Positions 36,106-46,255 of a stretch of DNA of 64,000 nucleotides are shown in pieces. The notes beneath the pieces are model-generated. The model was not told the DNA's origin. It saw only the letters and a list, made by a program, of their open reading frames with translations, and searched no databases. This stretch comes from Geobacter sp. GTDB taxonomy: Bacteria; Desulfobacterota; Desulfuromonadia; Geobacterales; Geobacteraceae. The stretch lies in the NCBI GenBank assembly GCA_016177775.1, contig JACOUQ010000037.1:1-64000 (forward strand), read 5' to 3'. Position 1 is the first letter of the stretch. Every line of letters starts with the position of its first letter. The translations under genes were made by a program, and so were the position numbers.

Positions 36106-36861
36106 GTGAGTAATGATGTAAGTCGTTCGTTTGCTGACAGTATCGCGATTGTATTGGTGGAACCCCAGAGCCCCGGCAATATCGGGATGGTGTGCCGGGC
36201 AATGAAGAATTTCGGACTCAAGGACCTGCGCCTGGTCAATCCGTGCCAGGTGCTCCATCCGGAGGCGCAGAAGTTCGCTGTATCGGCAAAGGAGCTGCTC
36301 GGCTCCGCCAGGATATTCGGCTCGCTGCGGGAGGCCATTGCCGATACCGAGCTCACCATAGCCACCACCCGGCGGCATGGCAAATACAGGCAGGAGATAC
36401 TGACACCGGACTCGGTCGCTGAACAACTGAAAACCCATCTGGCAGGGAACCGGGCTGCCATCGTTTTCGGCAGGGAGGATAGCGGCCTGACCACAGAGGA
36501 GGTTGCCCTCTGCCGCTGGCATGCCACCATACCGACCGGCGATGAGTACGGCTCCTTGAATCTTGCCCAGGCTGTGCTTATATTCTGCTATGAGCTGTTT
36601 ACCGGCCTGACCGGGGCTGAGTTTCCCGATACCCGCGCCCTTGCATCAACGGCAGAGTCCGAGACAATGCTCGATGAGCTGGAGGCGGTGCTGCTGAAGA
36701 TCGGTTTTCTGAACCCCCAGAATCCGGCGCACATCATGCGGTCACTGCGGCGGATATTCGCCAGGGCCGAAATGGACAGCCGGGAGGTCTCCATACTTCA
36801 TGGCATGGTGACACAGATCGATTGGGCCGCGGATCAATTCGAGGGGAAGAAGAAATTATGA
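36106..36861 (+). CDS. trmJ: tRNA (cytidine/uridine-2'-O-)-methyltransferase TrmJ
   Basis: A 251-residue SpoU-class (SPOUT) methyltransferase that modifies position 32 of the tRNA anticodon loop. N-terminal VLVEPQSPGNIGMVCRAMKN, central AAIVFGREDSGLT and C-terminal IPTGDEYGSLNLAQAV are the three SPOUT knot motifs, and a C-terminal helical extension is as in TrmJ. The GTG start at 36106 follows AAGGAG at 36095-36100. It overlaps the SemiSWEET gene by 4 bp. Confidence 0.92.
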   Translation: MSNDVSRSFADSIAIVLVEPQSPGNIGMVCRAMKNFGLKDLRLVNPCQVLHPEAQKFAVSAKELLGSARIFGSLREAIADTELTIATTRRHGKYRQEILTPDSVAEQLKTHLAGNRAAIVFGREDSGLTTEEVALCRWHATIPTGDEYGSLNLAQAVLIFCYELFTGLTGAEFPDTRALASTAESETMLDELEAVLLKIGFLNPQNPAHIMRSLRRIFARAEMDSREVSILHGMVTQIDWAADQFEGKKKL

Positions 36862-37145
36862 CGATTCAGACTCTCGGGCTTATTGCCGGTGCAATCACCA
36901 GCATGGCCATTGTTCCGCAGGTTACAAGGTCGTTCCGTACACGAAGTGTGCGGGATATCAGTATATGGCAGCCGCTCCTGCTGGAGATCGGCATGATTCT
37001 CTGGCTCTTTTACGGTGTCCTTATCAACGACATGCCACTCATTGTCGCCAACGGCTTCTCCATTTTCTGCAACACTCTGCTTATAGTCATGAAAATCGCC
37101 TTTCGGGAGACTGCATCTCCGGGCGAGCAAAGTCAAATACCTTAA
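36858..37145 (+). CDS. SemiSWEET family sugar transporter
   Basis: A 95-residue protein with three hydrophobic helices and the PQ-loop motif (AIVPQVTRSFRTRSVRDIS), typical of bacterial SemiSWEETs, which work as dimers for facilitated sugar transport. The ATG overlaps the trmJ stop (ATGA); AGGGGAAG lies just upstream. The transported sugar cannot be predicted. Confidence 0.88.
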   Translation: MTIQTLGLIAGAITSMAIVPQVTRSFRTRSVRDISIWQPLLLEIGMILWLFYGVLINDMPLIVANGFSIFCNTLLIVMKIAFRETASPGEQSQIP

Positions 37146-37160
37146 CTGGAGGTTTCAACG

Positions 37161-37742
37161 ATGAGACAAATGCTATGGTTATTCCTGATTATGCTTGTAA
37201 TGCCTCTTTCCGGCTGCGGCTACAACACCATGCAGGCCAATGAGGAGGCGGTATTCGCCGCTTGGGGCGATGTTGAAGCGGCCTATCAAAGGCGTACCGA
37301 CCTGGTCCCCAACCTTGTGGAAGTGGTCAAGGGGTATGCCAAGCACGAAGCCGATACACTGACGGCGGTGACCGAAGCCCGGGCCAAGGTCGGATCGCTC
37401 AATGTTTCCAAGGATATGCTGGCCGATCCGCAGGCTTTCTCGAAGTTTCAGCAGGCGCAAAGAGAATTGACCGGCTCCCTCTCCAGGCTGATGGTGGTCA
37501 TAGAGCGTTATCCCGATCTGAAAGCCAACCAGAATTTCCTCGATCTGCAGAACCAGCTGGAAGGTACGGAAAACCGGATCAATGTCGCCAGGGTCCGCTA
37601 CAATCGGGCGGTGCAGACATTCAATACAAGTATCCGTACGTTTCCGAACAGCCTGACGAATTCCGCTTTGCTCCATCTTAACCGCAAGGAACCGTTCAAG
37701 GCTGACGAGGGGGCCAAGGTGGCGCCTAAGGTGAAATTCTAG
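37161..37742 (+). CDS. lemA: LemA family lipoprotein
   Basis: A 193-residue LemA protein. The signal peptide ends in a lipobox-like MPLSGC, so it is probably membrane-anchored by lipid. The LemA body follows with [21 protein letters not shown] and [20 protein letters not shown]. Its role is unknown in general. LemA genes often sit with TPM-domain genes, as here with the next two. GGAGG precedes the ATG. Confidence 0.9.
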   Translation: MRQMLWLFLIMLVMPLSGCGYNTMQANEEAVFAAWGDVEAAYQRRTDLVPNLVEVVKGYAKHEADTLTAVTEARAKVGSLNVSKDMLADPQAFSKFQQAQRELTGSLSRLMVVIERYPDLKANQNFLDLQNQLEGTENRINVARVRYNRAVQTFNTSIRTFPNSLTNSALLHLNRKEPFKADEGAKVAPKVKF

Positions 37743-37762
37743 GATCGCCAACCTTCATTTTC

Positions 37763-38620
37763 ATGAAAAAATATCTCCTGACAATTCTATTTCTTCTGCT
37801 TCCGATGGTGTCCTTTGGGCTCGATGTGCCGCCACTCCGGGGGTATGTGAACGACCTTGCGGGGATGCTGTCCCCTCAGGCCGCGCAACAGCTGGAGGCG
37901 CGACTTGTTGATTTCGAGAGAAGCGATTCCACGCAGGTCGTGCTGCTCACGATCCCATCGCTGGAGGGAGAGGATATCGAGGGTTTTTCCATAAGGGTTG
38001 CCGAGAATTGGCGGATTGGCCAGAAGGGGCTCGACAACGGCGCGATCCTCGTTATCGCAAAGCAGGAGCGTAAGGCGAGAATAGAAGTCGGGCGGGGACT
38101 GGAAGGCAAGCTTACTGACCTGATCGCGGGGAGGATCATCCGCAATGAGATGGCGCCACGGATGAAGGCCGGCGATATTGACGGAGGAATAACGGCAGGC
38201 GTGATCGCCATCATGGCGGCGGTAAAAGGCGAATACACGGCCAAGGAGCGCGACCTTCGCCACGGCAAGCGTGGCGCGAACCCGATATTCACCCTCGTCA
38301 TCTTCCTTGTGGTCGTCTGCGTGTTCCTGGGGAGCATATCGCGGGTCCTGGGAGCGATTGCGGGGGGAGTAGGGCTTCCCCTCGTCTCATTCCTGGCATT
38401 TTCCGGCAGTTCCTTGCTGTTACTGATATTGTTGGCGGTTGCCGGAATCGCGGTCGGGCTGTTCCTGCCGATGCTTTTCGGCTCAGGTCGCGGCGGCGGG
38501 TTCTACGGAGGTGGTCCCTTCATTGGCGGTTGGGGCGGGGGATTCGGCGGTGGTGGCGGTGGCGGTTTCTCTGGTGGTGGAGGGGATTTCGGCGGCGGTG
38601 GTGCCTCTGGGGATTGGTAA
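37763..38620 (+). CDS. TPM domain protein with Gly-rich tail
   Basis: A 285-residue protein of the TPM_phosphatase (YgcG) family. It has a signal peptide (MKKYLLTILFLLLPMVSFG), a TPM domain (about 28-150 with VNDLAGMLSP and GLDNGAILVIA, RKARIEVGRGLEG), two hydrophobic helices (about 174-235) and a C-terminus almost entirely of glycine, serine and phenylalanine. It follows lemA by 20 bp. The function is uncertain; related plant TPM proteins act in photosystem II repair. Confidence 0.88.
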   Translation: MKKYLLTILFLLLPMVSFGLDVPPLRGYVNDLAGMLSPQAAQQLEARLVDFERSDSTQVVLLTIPSLEGEDIEGFSIRVAENWRIGQKGLDNGAILVIAKQERKARIEVGRGLEGKLTDLIAGRIIRNEMAPRMKAGDIDGGITAGVIAIMAAVKGEYTAKERDLRHGKRGANPIFTLVIFLVVVCVFLGSISRVLGAIAGGVGLPLVSFLAFSGSSLLLLILLAVAGIAVGLFLPMLFGSGRGGGFYGGGPFIGGWGGGFGGGGGGGFSGGGGDFGGGGASGDW

Positions 38621-38631
38621 CCTGAAAGCAG

Positions 38632-38655
38632 GGACCATGGATTGGGGACTGGGGA
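38632..38655. repeat. GGGACC/GGGGACT repeat fragment
   Basis: GGGACCATGGATTGGGGACTGGGGA sits in the short gap between the two TPM genes and supplies a GGGGA ribosome site to the second. It is related to the repeats at 4605-4664 and 60621-60653. Confidence 0.4.
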
Positions 38656-38656
38656 A

Positions 38657-39292
38657 ATGGAAAGCGAAAAGGCCAGGGACTTTTTTACTCCGGATGAGCG
38701 TGATCGGATCAGCTTGGCGGTAATGGCGGCCGAGCGGACCACTTCGGGCGAGATCGCGACGATGGTGGTCGACGAGAGTGATGGCTACCCGGAGGCCGCC
38801 ACCCTTGGTGCCATTCTGACAGCAGCGCTTGTGGGTTGCATTGTCTCCATTCTTATCCAGCATGTCACCATCTGGAGCTATGTCCCTCTGGTTTGTGTCC
38901 TCTATTTCCCGGCGCGCCTTCTGTTCACCGCTTTTCCCGGGGTAAAGCTCTCGTTTGCCGGGAGAAGGCGCGTCGAGGAAGCTGTTCGGGAGAGGGCTGT
39001 TCGCGCTTTTTACGAAAAGGGGTTGTACAAAACCCGCGAAGAAACCGGCATTCTCATATTTCTCTCGCTTCTCGAACACAAGGTCTGGATCCTTGGCGAT
39101 CGCGGCATTAATGAAAAAATCCCTGCCGGTTCCTGGCAGACTTTGGCAAGTGAGCTCGCTGCGGGTATTCGTGAGGGGCGGGCATGCGATGCCCTGGTGG
39201 ATATCATAGGTAGATGCGGGGCTGTGCTGTCGGAAAATTTCCCGATAAGGGAAGACGATAAGGATGAGCTGAGCAACGAATTGCTTGGTTAA
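38657..39292 (+). CDS. TPM domain membrane protein
   Basis: A 211-residue second TPM-family protein, divergent from its neighbour. It lacks a signal peptide. A short TPM N-terminal segment (RISLAVMAAERTTSGEIATMVV) is interrupted by two hydrophobic helices (about 46-90), and the TPM second half (VRAFYEKGLYKTREETGILIFLSLLEHKVWILGD) follows. ATG 38657 is preferred to the TTG at 38642, which lies in repeat sequence. It probably forms an operon with lemA and the Gly-rich TPM gene. Confidence 0.85.
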   Translation: MESEKARDFFTPDERDRISLAVMAAERTTSGEIATMVVDESDGYPEAATLGAILTAALVGCIVSILIQHVTIWSYVPLVCVLYFPARLLFTAFPGVKLSFAGRRRVEEAVRERAVRAFYEKGLYKTREETGILIFLSLLEHKVWILGDRGINEKIPAGSWQTLASELAAGIREGRACDALVDIIGRCGAVLSENFPIREDDKDELSNELLG

Positions 39293-39316
39293 TTTGAGCA
39301 GGAAAGTGGAAAAAGA

Positions 39317-39348
39317 AAAGGCCGGGATTTACCCGGCCTTTCTATTTT
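39317..39348. terminator. Terminator between TPM gene and tRNA-Leu
   Basis: Stem AAAGGCCGGG (39317-39326) / CCCGGCCTTT (39332-39341), flanked by A-rich and T-rich tracts, so it could end both the TPM operon and the convergent tRNA-Leu transcript. Confidence 0.8.
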
Positions 39349-39435
39349 GGTGCGGTGGAATGGACTCGAACCATCACGAGATTGCTCCCGCCAGCCCCTC
39401 AAGCTGGTGCGTCTACCAATTCCGCCACCACCGCA
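39348..39435 (-). tRNA. tRNA-Leu (GAG)
   Basis: Class II cloverleaf of 88 nt on the minus strand. Acceptor TGCGGTGG-type, anticodon stem CCAGC/GCTGG, loop TTGAGGG (anticodon GAG), long variable arm, T-loop GGTTCGAGTCC, encoded CCA. It lies downstream of secG on the same strand. Confidence 0.94.
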
Positions 39436-39496
39436 TTTACGTCAACAACTGAGTCCAAAATTTTTATCATCATCCAAAATAAAAGTCAACACCTAA

Positions 39497-39868
39497 TTAC
39501 TTCTTTACAGGAGCCTGAAGCGGTCCTGCCGGAAGGGCAGGCGCCTGCTGCCCCATGGGGGCGGGCTGCTGAAGCGGAGCGCTCTGCTTCTGCTGGGGTT
39601 TTGGAGCTTTCATTCCCGACATCATGGAGGATGTGCCGGATTTCCCCGAAAGATAAGCCAGGGTCAGTGAGGTAAGCATGAAGATTATGGCGGCTCCGGT
39701 GGTCAGGCGTGATATGAAGGTGCTACCACCCGAGGCCCCGAAAACCGACTGACTCCCTCCGCCACCGAAGCCGGCGCCCATGTCGGCACCTTTTCCGGTC
39801 TGAAGGAGAACTACTCCGATCAATGCAAGACAAACAAGGATGTGCAGGATGACAAGGAAAGTGCTCAT
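39497..39868 (-). CDS. secG: Preprotein translocase subunit SecG
   Basis: A 123-residue accessory subunit of the SecYEG channel. Two membrane helices (about 4-22 and 55-75) flank the cytoplasmic loop with LLQTGKGADMGAGFGGG and SQSVFGASGGSTF, the SecG signature. The C-terminal tail is rich in Pro, Gln and Ala, longer than in E. coli. It is downstream of tpiA, an order common among bacteria. Confidence 0.93.
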   Translation of the reverse strand: MSTFLVILHILVCLALIGVVLLQTGKGADMGAGFGGGGSQSVFGASGGSTFISRLTTGAAIIFMLTSLTLAYLSGKSGTSSMMSGMKAPKPQQKQSAPLQQPAPMGQQAPALPAGPLQAPVKK

Positions 39869-39936
39869 TTATACCGAATTCCTCCGAATGATTTCAATCG
39901 GCTATTAATAACACATCAGCCGGGATATTCAAAGAT

Positions 39937-40692
39937 TTATTTGTCATAATTCACGATTGCTGCGAAGGAATCGGCCTTGAGGCTGGCTCCGCCCACAAGG
40001 GCGCCGTCAATATCGGGCTGGCCCATGAGACCCTTGATGTTCTCCGGCTTGACGCTGCCGCCATAAAGAATCCTGATGCCCTGGGCAGCATCTGCGCCAT
40101 ACAGCTCCATAATAAGGCGGCGGATAAAGGCATGGGCCTCCTGGGCCTGCTGATCGGTGGCGGTCCTGCCGGTGCCGATGGCCCAGACCGGCTCGTAGGC
40201 GATAATGATTCCCTTCAGGTCTTCCGCGGCAATGCCGGCCATGGCGCCGGACACCTGGGTCCTCAGAATATCGAAAGTGTTGTTCGCTTCGCGCTCCGCC
40301 AAGGTCTCGCCGATGCAGACAATGACGGTCAAACCGGACTTAAGTGCTGCCTTGAGTCTTTTGTTGACCATTTCGTCGGTCTCGCCGAAATACTGCCGCC
40401 GTTCGGAATGGCCAATGATGACATGGCTGCAACCGGCGTCAACCAGCATCCGGGGAGAGACTTCGCCGGTAAACGCGCCTTCCTCCTCCCAGAAGCAGTC
40501 CTGGGCCGAGAGATTGATGTTGGATCCTGAAATGGCCTGATTCACGCTCGTCAAGACGGTGAAAACGGGAGCAACGATGATTTCGCAATGGTTGGCACTG
40601 TTGACCAACGGTTTGAGCCCGTTGACAAGCTCAACGGCCTCCGAGGTCGTCTTGAACAGCTTCCAGTTGCCTGCGATGACCGGTTTTCTCAT
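39937..40692 (-). CDS. tpiA: Triosephosphate isomerase
   Basis: Interconverts dihydroxyacetone phosphate and glyceraldehyde 3-phosphate. It has 251 residues. The N-terminal substrate lysine is in AGNWKLFK, the electrophilic His in IIGHSERR, the catalytic Glu in [12 protein letters not shown], and the phosphate loop in YGGSVKPEN. It overlaps the end of pgk by 4 bp and belongs to gapA-pgk-tpiA-secG. Confidence 0.97.
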   Translation of the reverse strand: MRKPVIAGNWKLFKTTSEAVELVNGLKPLVNSANHCEIIVAPVFTVLTSVNQAISGSNINLSAQDCFWEEEGAFTGEVSPRMLVDAGCSHVIIGHSERRQYFGETDEMVNKRLKAALKSGLTVIVCIGETLAEREANNTFDILRTQVSGAMAGIAAEDLKGIIIAYEPVWAIGTGRTATDQQAQEAHAFIRRLIMELYGADAAQGIRILYGGSVKPENIKGLMGQPDIDGALVGGASLKADSFAAIVNYDK

Positions 40693-41894
40693 ATCCCCTC
40701 CGTGCCATTTTCCTCAAGCACTTTTACTCCAGGGAGCTTTTTCCCTTCGAGGAGTTCCAGGAAAGCCCCCCCGCCGGTGGAGATGTAGCTTATCTTTGCG
40801 TATTCCCCGGCCCTATGCACGGCCGAGTCCGTATCTCCGCCCCCCACAATGGTGAGGGCGTAGGAATTCGCAACCGCATTTACCAAAGCAAACGTGCCAC
40901 GGGAAAATGCATCCATTTCGAAAACCCCCATCGGGCCATTCCAGATGATGGTCTTGGCGCTCTGGAGGGCCTCGGTGAAAAGGGTGACGGTTGCCGGACC
41001 GATATCCAGGGCCATCCACTCCTCGGGAATCTCCTGGATCGTGGTTACCTTGGTTTCGGCTGCCGGATTGAATCTGTCGGCAGCCACGCAGTCAACCGGC
41101 AGATAGAATTTTACCCCATTGGCCCTGGCCTTGTTATAGGTGCTAAGGGCGGTGTCGAGGAGCTCTTCCTCCACAAGGGATTTCCCGACATTGTAGCCAA
41201 GGGCTTTGAGAAAGGTAAAGGCCATGCCTCCGCCGATGATGATCTTGTCCACCTTGTTGACGAGATTTTCCAGGACCTCCAGTTTCCCGGAGACCTTGGC
41301 CCCGCCAAGAATGGCCACGAGAGGACGAATGGGATTCTTCATCGCCTTCTCGAAGTAGTTCATCTCGTTTTTCATCAGAAAGCCTGCGGCAACGATGGGG
41401 AAAAATTTCGTGATGGCCTCGACCGATGCATGTGCCCGGTGGGAAACGGCAAAGGCATCATTCACATAGATATCGCAATCGTTTGTCAATGCCTTGGCAA
41501 AGTCAGGGTCGTTCTTTTCCTCCCCCTGATAGAAGCGGACGTTCTCCAGCATCAGCACGTCGCCAGGCGCCATGGCGGCGATCGTTTTTTTGACTTCGTC
41601 GCCAATGCAGTCCGGGGCAAGCTTGACCTCTTTGCCGAGAAGCCTCGAAAGCCTCTTGGCCGCCGGGGCCATGGAATACTTGGGGTTACGCTCACCCTTG
41701 GGGCGGCCGAGATGGGAAGCCAGGACGACTTTCGCCCCTGCATCCAGCGCGTAGTTGATGGTCGGCAGGACCGCCCTGATCCGGGTGTCCTCGGTTATAT
41801 TCTGATGTTCGTCCAGCGGGACATTGAAGTCGACCCGCATGAAGATCGTCTTTGTCCGGAGATCCTGGATTTCATCGATGTAGCGAATAGCCAT
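40689..41894 (-). CDS. pgk: Phosphoglycerate kinase
   Basis: Glycolytic kinase transferring phosphate between 1,3-bisphosphoglycerate and ADP. The 401-residue protein has the N-domain substrate site [11 protein letters not shown] and [10 protein letters not shown], and the C-domain nucleotide site with GGGDTDSA near the end. Start MAIRYIDE at 41894 is chosen over 41906 because GGAGG precedes it. It sits between gapA and tpiA. Confidence 0.97.
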   Translation of the reverse strand: MAIRYIDEIQDLRTKTIFMRVDFNVPLDEHQNITEDTRIRAVLPTINYALDAGAKVVLASHLGRPKGERNPKYSMAPAAKRLSRLLGKEVKLAPDCIGDEVKKTIAAMAPGDVLMLENVRFYQGEEKNDPDFAKALTNDCDIYVNDAFAVSHRAHASVEAITKFFPIVAAGFLMKNEMNYFEKAMKNPIRPLVAILGGAKVSGKLEVLENLVNKVDKIIIGGGMAFTFLKALGYNVGKSLVEEELLDTALSTYNKARANGVKFYLPVDCVAADRFNPAAETKVTTIQEIPEEWMALDIGPATVTLFTEALQSAKTIIWNGPMGVFEMDAFSRGTFALVNAVANSYALTIVGGGDTDSAVHRAGEYAKISYISTGGGAFLELLEGKKLPGVKVLEENGTEGI

Positions 41895-41933
41895 TGTTTC
41901 CTCCATGGAAATATTGACATGAGTGACAGGCGC

Positions 41934-41960
41934 ACAAAAAAACAGGGGTCGCCGCCCCTG
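41934..41960 (-). terminator. Hairpin terminator/attenuator between gapA and pgk
   Basis: On the minus strand, stem CAGGGG/CCCCTG (41943-41960) is followed by a run of eight T (to 41935). It may partly separate gapA expression from pgk-tpiA-secG. Confidence 0.8.
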
Positions 41961-41980
41961 AGAAATGCAGAGATACAGGT

Positions 41981-43009
<1,029 letters not shown>

Positions 43010-43280
43010 CTATAAGAGATTACCGTTTATAACGACGTTTCCATCCGGAACGCCCGCGAACAATCTAGCAAGATTCCTCTGTTTGCCGATTTGTGGCCTT
43101 GTTGCGGAGGGTGGCCACAATTTCGGGATGATATATCCTGTCGCCAGGAGCGTCAACATTTTTTTAAGCGGCGCAGGCCCGGTTCGGGAATGAATAAATT
43201 CTGTCAATGCTCTGTATAAATGTGTTAAAGTTTTTAACAATAGCAATTTCAATCGAATATATAATACACCTTCCTCATTT

Positions 43281-45353
43281 ATGAAAATTGCGCTTGAAAA
43301 AAGGATAATCTTTTTTTCTTTTATTATCCTGCTTCTGACCATTTTTGCAAATACCGGACTGAATGTCGCTGCATATCGCCGGGACTATATCAGGGCACTC
43401 GTAGACGGTTCTTACAGCCTTGAAAAATCCCTTGCAACGAGCGTGGAGAAGGTAGTAGGGCTCGGCCTCGATATTCGCGATATCCCCGGCTTGACCGAAA
43501 AATGCAAGGAAGTAGTGGAGGGAAACACTCCAAAGGGGGATTACTGCGTCGTAACCGACATGGCGGGTAGCCCCCTCTACGTGAGCGATCCTGCCTTTGC
43601 CGTACTTCGTTTCAATGTCATCAAAAAGACCCTCACTGCTTCTCCAGACAAAACAATCAACATAATCGGGAGCGATTTTCCGTATTACGATATAATCACC
43701 CCGATCAAGTCTCCTGACGGCAAGCATCTCGCCATGATTCACGTCGGTTTCCCCAAAAGGGAGATTTCGGACAAGGTACAGGGCGTCATCATCCGCTCTC
43801 TCTTTGTTCTCGCCTTTTTCTTCCTGCTTTCGTTCACCCTGGTAGTTTTTTTCGTCAAGAAGAGCATCATGCAGCCTATTTCCACCCTGCTCAACGGTGT
43901 GAAAAAGATCGGGGCCGCCTCATTCGATGCGAGAATTCAGGAATTACCGGTCTTCGAGTTCAATGAACTGGGAAGGAATTTCAATTTCATGGCCGAATCG
44001 CTGCAAAAGCGTTCGGAAGAAATTCGCTCCAATTACCACGATCTTGAACTGGCACATAGTGAGCTGCGCGATTCCTATTCCAAACTGGCCAAGCTGAGCA
44101 GTGATCTGGAAAAGTCCGAAGAACTCTACAAATCTTTTTTGGAAGATGCAAGCGATGCAATTATCGTCATCGGCGATGACGAAATCGTCATGATGGGAAA
44201 CAAGATGGCCGAAGAATTTTTCGGCCTTTCGGCAAGAAGGATCGTTGGCCTTGCATTGACAAAGATGCTTCAGTTGATCGGGGTCGCGGATGTCCCGCAT
44301 GCATACGAGATATTTCAGAGGGCATACCGTGGCGAACATGTGGACGAGGAAATATCTTTCGAACGGAACGGCCAGCCGGTGGTGGGTCGCATACACGCCA
44401 GCTGCATAAGGAGCGGTGAGGGGCGTCTGGTTCAGGCGATCATCCGTGACGTTACTAGAGAAAAGGAGATCATGAGCAATCTGGAGAAGAGCGCTCTGGA
44501 CCTCGCCCGGCTCAACAAGATGAAGGATTCCTTCCTCGGCCTTGCCTCCCATGAACTAAAGACACCTCTGACGGTCATCATGGGATATACCGAGCTGATC
44601 CTCTCGGACATGGCCGACCGGGTGGACAAGCCCGTACTCTCCATGCTGGAGAACATCTCCAATGCAGCTTCCCGCCTTGATAACATCGTCAAGGACATGG
44701 TCGACGTCTCGATGATCGACCAGAAGCGACTGCAACTCAAGCTGGAGGATATAGACGTCAACCGGATAGTCGACATGGCTGTCAATGAGCTCCGGTTCTT
44801 CTTCTCCATGCGCAAGCAGGAGATCGATCTCCGGCTCGACGAAAACATCCCGCGCATCAAGGGAGACAGTGTCCGGCTGATGCAGATGCTCTCCAATGTG
44901 CTCGGCAATGCCATCAAATTCACCCCGGACGGCGGGAATATCACTGTTGCCACACGGCTGCGTCATCTGCTGCGCAGCCGTCAGTCAATCGCTGGTGAAG
45001 AGTTGCAGATGTTCGTGAATGTCGGGAAAGAGAGGCACCCTTATGTGGAACTGCTTGTCGCCGACACCGGAATCGGCATCGACTTCGAGGATCAACTGCG
45101 CATTTTCGAAAAGTTTTATGAGGTGGGGAACATCGAGGAGCACAGTACCGGCAAGGTTGCCTTCAAGGGGAAAGGGGCCGGCCTGGGGCTGGCCATTTCC
45201 AAGGGGATCGTCGAGATGCACGGCGGCGAGATCTGGGTGGAGTCCGAAGGTTACGACCCTGAAACCCTTCCCGGATCAGCATTCCATATCATCCTCCCCC
45301 TCGATCCGGTCATCGGCGATGCTTCCATCGATTACCTGAACCTTCTGTCGTAA
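43281..45353 (+). CDS. Membrane sensor histidine kinase with HAMP and PAS
   Basis: A 690-residue hybrid-free histidine kinase. Helix 1 lies at about 9-29, followed by a periplasmic sensing region (about 30-170), helix 2 at about 175-197 (SLFVLAFFFLLSFTLVVFF), HAMP (about 198-250), a coiled coil, a PAS domain (about 275-395), HisKA with LGLASHELKTPL (phospho-acceptor His424) and HATPase_c with NVLGNAIKFTPDGG, ADTGIGID and GKGAGLGLAISKG. No response regulator is adjacent, so it is an orphan whose partner and signal are unknown. Confidence 0.92.
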   Translation: MKIALEKRIIFFSFIILLLTIFANTGLNVAAYRRDYIRALVDGSYSLEKSLATSVEKVVGLGLDIRDIPGLTEKCKEVVEGNTPKGDYCVVTDMAGSPLYVSDPAFAVLRFNVIKKTLTASPDKTINIIGSDFPYYDIITPIKSPDGKHLAMIHVGFPKREISDKVQGVIIRSLFVLAFFFLLSFTLVVFFVKKSIMQPISTLLNGVKKIGAASFDARIQELPVFEFNELGRNFNFMAESLQKRSEEIRSNYHDLELAHSELRDSYSKLAKLSSDLEKSEELYKSFLEDASDAIIVIGDDEIVMMGNKMAEEFFGLSARRIVGLALTKMLQLIGVADVPHAYEIFQRAYRGEHVDEEISFERNGQPVVGRIHASCIRSGEGRLVQAIIRDVTREKEIMSNLEKSALDLARLNKMKDSFLGLASHELKTPLTVIMGYTELILSDMADRVDKPVLSMLENISNAASRLDNIVKDMVDVSMIDQKRLQLKLEDIDVNRIVDMAVNELRFFFSMRKQEIDLRLDENIPRIKGDSVRLMQMLSNVLGNAIKFTPDGGNITVATRLRHLLRSRQSIAGEELQMFVNVGKERHPYVELLVADTGIGIDFEDQLRIFEKFYEVGNIEEHSTGKVAFKGKGAGLGLAISKGIVEMHGGEIWVESEGYDPETLPGSAFHIILPLDPVIGDASIDYLNLLS

Positions 45354-45456
45354 TCCTGCGCCCACTTTATGAATCGCAGTACACCAAGTTTGCCTTGAAT
45401 CGTACCCCTCTTTCCGGTATAAGATAAAGGGTTTGAATGTTATTCAGGAGGGGCGT

Positions 45457-46227
45457 GTGCGGGTCTGTCTGCTTGCCAGCGGCAGCAAGGGGAATTCCCT
45501 GTATGTGGAAGCGGGCGATACCAGAATCCTGGTGGATGCCGGGCTCTCCGCCGTGGAAACGGGAAACCGTCTTGCCGCAATCGGTGTCCATGGGACCGAT
45601 CTGCATGGGATTATCGTTACCCATGAGCATTCCGATCATGTCCGTGGGGTGGGAACAGTGGCGCGTAAATACAGGATTCCGGTCATGATCAGCGCCCCTA
45701 CCCGCAAACAGGTAGAGCGGCTGTTGGGAAAGACCCAGGTGCAGGAATTCGATTCCGGTGCTCCCGTGATGTTCAGGGATATCGTAATCGATCCCTTTCC
45801 CATAACCCATGATGCTGCTGACCCGGTCGGGTTTGTCATCGAATCCCATGAAGGGAAAATAGGGATTGCCACAGACCTCGGAATAGCCACCAGACTTGTT
45901 CAGGAAAAGCTCAAGCAATGCCGGATGCTGGTTCTGGAGTCGAACCACGACGAGCAGATGCTCCAGGCCGGTCCATACCCATGGCATCTCAAGCAAAGGA
46001 TCAGATCGCGCCATGGACACCTCTCCAACATCGAATCGGCGCAACTTCTGGAAGAACTCATTCATTCCGGCCTGGAGGGACTTTTCCTTGCCCATCTCTC
46101 CGAGGTGAACAACGACCCGGCCTTGGCCCTGGAAGCTACAAGACAGACAATCAGCCGCACCAACATTTGCTCACCCGCCGTTTTCGTCGGCAACCAGTAC
46201 CGGGTGAGCGGGGTGTGCGCGGTTTGA
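45457..46227 (+). CDS. MBL-fold metallo-hydrolase (YycJ/WalJ-like)
   Basis: A 256-residue metallo-beta-lactamase-fold protein. The metal-binding motif is VTHEHSDHVRG, with further ligands in PITHDA and ATDLG and a C-terminal LAHLSEVNND. The pattern matches YycJ/WalJ, exonuclease-like hydrolases of DNA metabolism; the substrate is inferred only. GTG 45457 is chosen because AGGAGGGG (45446-45453) precedes it; TTG 45433 would place that ribosome site inside the gene. Confidence 0.87.
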   Translation: MRVCLLASGSKGNSLYVEAGDTRILVDAGLSAVETGNRLAAIGVHGTDLHGIIVTHEHSDHVRGVGTVARKYRIPVMISAPTRKQVERLLGKTQVQEFDSGAPVMFRDIVIDPFPITHDAADPVGFVIESHEGKIGIATDLGIATRLVQEKLKQCRMLVLESNHDEQMLQAGPYPWHLKQRIRSRHGHLSNIESAQLLEELIHSGLEGLFLAHLSEVNNDPALALEATRQTISRTNICSPAVFVGNQYRVSGVCAV

Positions 46228-46255
46228 CATTTATTCAGAAAGGAATCTATTTGCC